Below, piece after piece: positions 60,879 through 64,000 of a stretch of DNA of 64,000 nt; position 1 is the first letter of the stretch, and each line of letters opens with the position of its first letter. Source of the DNA: Enterococcus pallens ATCC BAA-351 (lineage in GTDB: Bacteria; Bacillota; Bacilli; Lactobacillales; Enterococcaceae); contig NZ_ASWD01000002.1 of assembly GCF_000407485.1 (NCBI RefSeq), forward strand, positions 682,001 to 746,000, in the 5' to 3' direction. Position numbers and translations under genes: made by a program. The notes beneath the pieces were generated by a model. The model saw nothing but the letters and a program-made list of their open reading frames with translations, made no database searches and had not been told where the DNA came from.

Positions 60879-63800
60879 TTACGGTACATTCGATACCAGC
60901 CACTCGACTTGCGTTGTATATTCACTCGCATACTTATCCGCAGTGCCAGGTATCTCTAAAGTAAATTTATCAATTGGCAGTTCAACAATGCCTTTTCCCT
61001 GTCCACCTGATGCCAGTAATAGCTGGCTTGAAAGCGATGGTGTCAACGTGACCTTTTGATTGCTTACACCCGTTGGCGCTCCACCTGTGCTTTGACTCAA
61101 GTCCGGCTGTCCCACATCCATCGACAATTCAGCACCGTTCAGCTCTTGATTCGCAGCCGTTTTAAATTGTGTAAGCTGCTTAACCGTTAGACTCCAGCCT
61201 TCAGTAGACAGCCGCGTATCTTCTACGCCGACAGCGCCTTTCGTTAAATCACTTGCTGCGGCGTTCTCAGTGTCATTTCCACTATCTGTTGCATAGTAGG
61301 TTTTAGTGGTACTGTTTTCGATTTTGTGTGTCCCGAATTTCAAATTATCGGGTATTTTGTTTGTTAACAAATTCAACTCTTCAACAATACTGTCTGACTG
61401 CCATTGAGCTGTGAAGGTTACATCTTCCTGCCCCATCGTATAGGTCGTTGGTGTACTGGATAAGAAAGGATTTTGATAAATTTGATTATCTACACTATTT
61501 AACCAGCCGACAAACTTGTGATCAGCTTTGATTAAATCCCCCTGCGGAGCAACATTAACCGTATCTCCTTGGCTGTATAAGTTAGAATCCGTTGGCGTCG
61601 TTCCACTATCTGCACCATTGGAATCATAGATGACACTATACTGCTCTTCGCGGCGAACAATCATGTTGATCTCATGTAAAATTTGTCCTGGATTCGCTAC
61701 GTTGGCCTCATCATGGAAAATACGTTCTCCAGTCTTATGCAGCGTCCGTTTGGCGGTTAATTGGGCTTCATCATACTCTGTATCTAACGTAAACAGCTTG
61801 TTTTGATCAATCTGGCTCTGATCAATTACCAGAGCATTGTTATTGTCTGTCCGCAATGCTTCCCACTCATAATTGGCATATTTCTCCATATTGAAGTTTG
61901 CTGCAATAGAATACGGTATGGACGGAGCCGCATTAAACGGTATCGATACGGCTTTTTGATAATTTTCGATCAGCTGGATTTTTTCTGAATAGCCATCTAT
62001 CGACACTAAATGATCCTTAACATAAAAAGCTGGATACGTTCCCTGATCAGGCTGGATCCCCTTTGAGGTGGTAATGATGGACAAATTATCATAGTAACTA
62101 CCCGTAGACTCATCATTTTTTTCATAATTGCTAATCATTACTTCCCCATCAATCCAAACCGGGTATTGATCCGCTGTCACCTCAATCCGCATATCGCCGA
62201 CACTATAGCCAGAAGTAATCTCAACATAGGCCTGCTCTGTATAGAGTCCATATTCACCACTAACGATAGTCGCTGATGTGTCTGCAAGCATTACCATTCC
62301 TGAGCTGTCACCACCAGTGAGCCGCATCCCAGTTTTCTTAGTATTGATCGAAAGTTTACTGCTGTTAAAATTGTACATGTCCAGTCCACTAGCTTTGATC
62401 CCTTCCTGGGCACCAGCAATGGTTAAAGCAATTCCCTCCAAGGCGATGCCTTCTGGACTCCAATTGGAGGTGGTGTATTCTGACTTTATGCCTGTAGCTT
62501 GGGCCGTAATCGTGACTGGAATTTTGAACGTATTTTCTTCTCCGTATCCGCTGATGAATTTTAATTCAACACCTGTACTTGTTACGATCCCATCGCCAGC
62601 ACTAGCAGTAACTGCTATTTTTGACCCACCATCAACGGTTGACGCATTAGGGGCACTCGCTTTAAAGCTTTTGTTTGTTCTAACTCCGGTTGTTCTGGCA
62701 TTTACATCTATCGACAATAAACCTTCCGTATTTGTCAGTCCATTGGATGCCATAACCTCTAAATTGGCAGTCTGTATCCCACAGTCACCGACAGCTTCGA
62801 TGATTACTTCATTTTCAGCCATAATATTTATGCCTGCTTCTGTCCCATCCAAGCCGTAGAAGCCATAAGAACCAGCTATCGCAGTCGGAGCTTGGGCTTT
62901 CAAGGTAAGATCATTGCCCTGATCACTGAATTCCAGCAAACAAATTACTCCAGCCGAAGTCGGCAGCTCAGTCAGCGTTGAACTAGTAGCAATACTCAGC
63001 AGCTCCAGCAGAACAGCCATAGTCACTGACGATTCCCCTGAGGAGTTGCCTGTGACTCTTACTTTAGGCTTAGGTGTAGAATACGTATTGATCAATAAAT
63101 TCGCTGCTACAATTCCCTGTCCGCTATCTGCCTCGCCAATTAACTCAACCTCTTGATTTCCTTCAATCCTGAAACTCCCAGTAAAGACCCCTGTGCCCTC
63201 AGCTGCAAAACCGGCAACTTTCCCGGAGTTCAGCTGCATATCTCCCGGGTCAATATAGATTGTTCCATCATAGACACTCGCTGAGCGCATCAAAATGCCA
63301 AAGCCTGACTGAACAGTTCCCTCCAGCTCAGACAGGTAATCTGTCCCATTATAGGAAACTGCATCACAAGTATAGTTGCCTGCCTCTACACCCGTAGCTG
63401 TTGTAGACGCTCCCCTAATGATTCCGCCATAATTTGTCAAATAGCCATCAACAAAAACACCAATCCCTGACACACTGGTTCCGTTTAGCTTCCCTTCAAA
63501 GAAGCGCTCGGCTTCTTGTCCATGAGCATCTGGGATACTTTCGATGGTTATCCCTTCCTCCTTAGAAAAAATACCGTAGCCAGCACCATCGGCAATCCCG
63601 GTTAGTTCCGTTCCCTTCAGCTGATAGCTGGCAAATACCGCACCACAGCCGTTGGCACTTGTTCCATGGGCCAGCATTTTCGTTCCCGATAAGGCTTCAT
63701 AGGATGAAGAAGCAGCATCCTCCTGGTCAAGCTTCTCATAAAACTGAGCCAATCCAGTATAATCTTCCCGAACCGGCGGAGTCTCTTTGGTCATACTGAT

Positions 63801-64000
63801 CCCAGCCTGACTGGCGGAAGTATCAACATCCCCAGTAACATTTTTTGTGCCATCAGGCGTATAAATACCAACTTTGGCCGCCCGAACCTTCAGCAGAACT
63901 GGATTCCAGACCAGCTCCTCTAATTCACCAATGATCAAGCGATTAACGTGAATGCCATAAGCTAAATCCGTTTGAACAGTCAAGTCGGAGTCACTTAAAA
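60879..64000 (-). CDS. Giant WxL-domain surface protein (partial, runs off right edge)
   Basis: At least 1,040 residues; the frame is open to the right edge, so the N-terminus and signal are outside. From the window edge to about residue 650 the sequence repeats a glycine-turn pattern (for example GYGIFSKEE, GIGVFVDGY, GQGIVAANL, GFYGLDGTE, GIKASGLDM) suggestive of a beta-helix adhesin. An InlB-type repeat follows (SVIYDSNGADSGTTPTDSNL; KFVGWLNSV), and the last 190 residues are a WxL domain with GWSLTV and VEWLVSN. It is the first known gene of the operon in view. Confidence 0.92.
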   Translation of the reverse strand, partial: LSDSDLTVQTDLAYGIHVNRLIIGELEELVWNPVLLKVRAAKVGIYTPDGTKNVTGDVDTSASQAGISMTKETPPVREDYTGLAQFYEKLDQEDAASSSYEALSGTKMLAHGTSANGCGAVFASYQLKGTELTGIADGAGYGIFSKEEGITIESIPDAHGQEAERFFEGKLNGTSVSGIGVFVDGYLTNYGGIIRGASTTATGVEAGNYTCDAVSYNGTDYLSELEGTVQSGFGILMRSASVYDGTIYIDPGDMQLNSGKVAGFAAEGTGVFTGSFRIEGNQEVELIGEADSGQGIVAANLLINTYSTPKPKVRVTGNSSGESSVTMAVLLELLSIATSSTLTELPTSAGVICLLEFSDQGNDLTLKAQAPTAIAGSYGFYGLDGTEAGINIMAENEVIIEAVGDCGIQTANLEVMASNGLTNTEGLLSIDVNARTTGVRTNKSFKASAPNASTVDGGSKIAVTASAGDGIVTSTGVELKFISGYGEENTFKIPVTITAQATGIKSEYTTSNWSPEGIALEGIALTIAGAQEGIKASGLDMYNFNSSKLSINTKKTGMRLTGGDSSGMVMLADTSATIVSGEYGLYTEQAYVEITSGYSVGDMRIEVTADQYPVWIDGEVMISNYEKNDESTGSYYDNLSIITTSKGIQPDQGTYPAFYVKDHLVSIDGYSEKIQLIENYQKAVSIPFNAAPSIPYSIAANFNMEKYANYEWEALRTDNNNALVIDQSQIDQNKLFTLDTEYDEAQLTAKRTLHKTGERIFHDEANVANPGQILHEINMIVRREEQYSVIYDSNGADSGTTPTDSNLYSQGDTVNVAPQGDLIKADHKFVGWLNSVDNQIYQNPFLSSTPTTYTMGQEDVTFTAQWQSDSIVEELNLLTNKIPDNLKFGTHKIENSTTKTYYATDSGNDTENAAASDLTKGAVGVEDTRLSTEGWSLTVKQLTQFKTAANQELNGAELSMDVGQPDLSQSTGGAPTGVSNQKVTLTPSLSSQLLLASGGQGKGIVELPIDKFTLEIPGTADKYASEYTTQVEWLVSNVP

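Noticed and set aside
62278-62859. 193-codon forward frame opposite the giant WxL protein
   Set aside because: Antisense to a repeat-rich coding region; no ribosome site, no recognisable motif.

Overview
The window is a low-to-mid GC Firmicutes chromosome segment, most likely an Enterococcus or close relative but not clearly E. faecalis or E. faecium. The evidence is a WxL/DUF916/LPXTG surface locus, a PcsB/SagA-type CHAP hydrolase, PepV, an Mga-type regulator, an UPF0397 ECF transporter with a double ATPase, strong AGGAGG ribosome binding sites and CcpA (cre) sites. No rRNA, tRNA, CRISPR array, prophage or intact insertion sequence was seen. Both window edges cut a gene: a PTS IIC on the left and a giant WxL protein on the right.

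Layout. 1-5415: a fructose-type PTS (IIA, IIB, IIC) with a DeoC-family aldolase and a dehydrogenase, headed by a BglG/MtlR-type PRD regulator; the sugar is unknown. 5789-7111: secreted coiled-coil CHAP murein hydrolase. 7508-12226: a compact unnamed locus of three zinc-ribbon proteins (one soluble, one fused to a PrsW intramembrane protease, one fused through a membrane helix to an SxxK serine hydrolase), preceded by two Mor-like DNA-binding paralogs and divergent from a WYL regulator. 12401-14179: small zinc protein, DUF1456 protein, Fic enzyme. 14524-17104: Mga-type regulator and a secreted protein with a sortase-like H/C/R signature. 17267-21800: a possible tiny gene, then an AT-rich beta-glucoside islet (PTS, GH1, RpiR regulator) that ends beside the 3' end of rlmH.

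22039-31895 is housekeeping: rlmH, htrA with a striking DnaA-box cluster between them, a YfhO-family membrane protein, ytpR, a universal stress protein, a thioredoxin, pepV, nnrD and a thioesterase. 31901-41808 is a ureide/oxamate fermentation cluster: DUF2877 (AllH-like), a cytosine-deaminase-like amidohydrolase, a transporter, carbamate kinase and a natural fusion of FdrA (AllF) with DUF1116 (AllG), divergent from a PucR regulator with a perfect cre site between them. Together these should cleave a carbamoyl compound to carbamoyl phosphate and make ATP.

42163-46178 is an ECF transporter coupled to a DUF62 SAM hydroxide adenosyltransferase. 46850-50616 is a threonine-to-glycine pathway (permease, Tdh, Kbl) under a perfect cre site and a leader dyad. 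51253-57554 holds a DUF2089 protein, an orphan LytTR response regulator, redox enzymes, an EndoIII-like glycosylase, a frameshifted HxlR gene and an unrecognised 401-residue protein. 57963-64000 is a WxL cell-surface operon with its own degenerate-receiver regulator.
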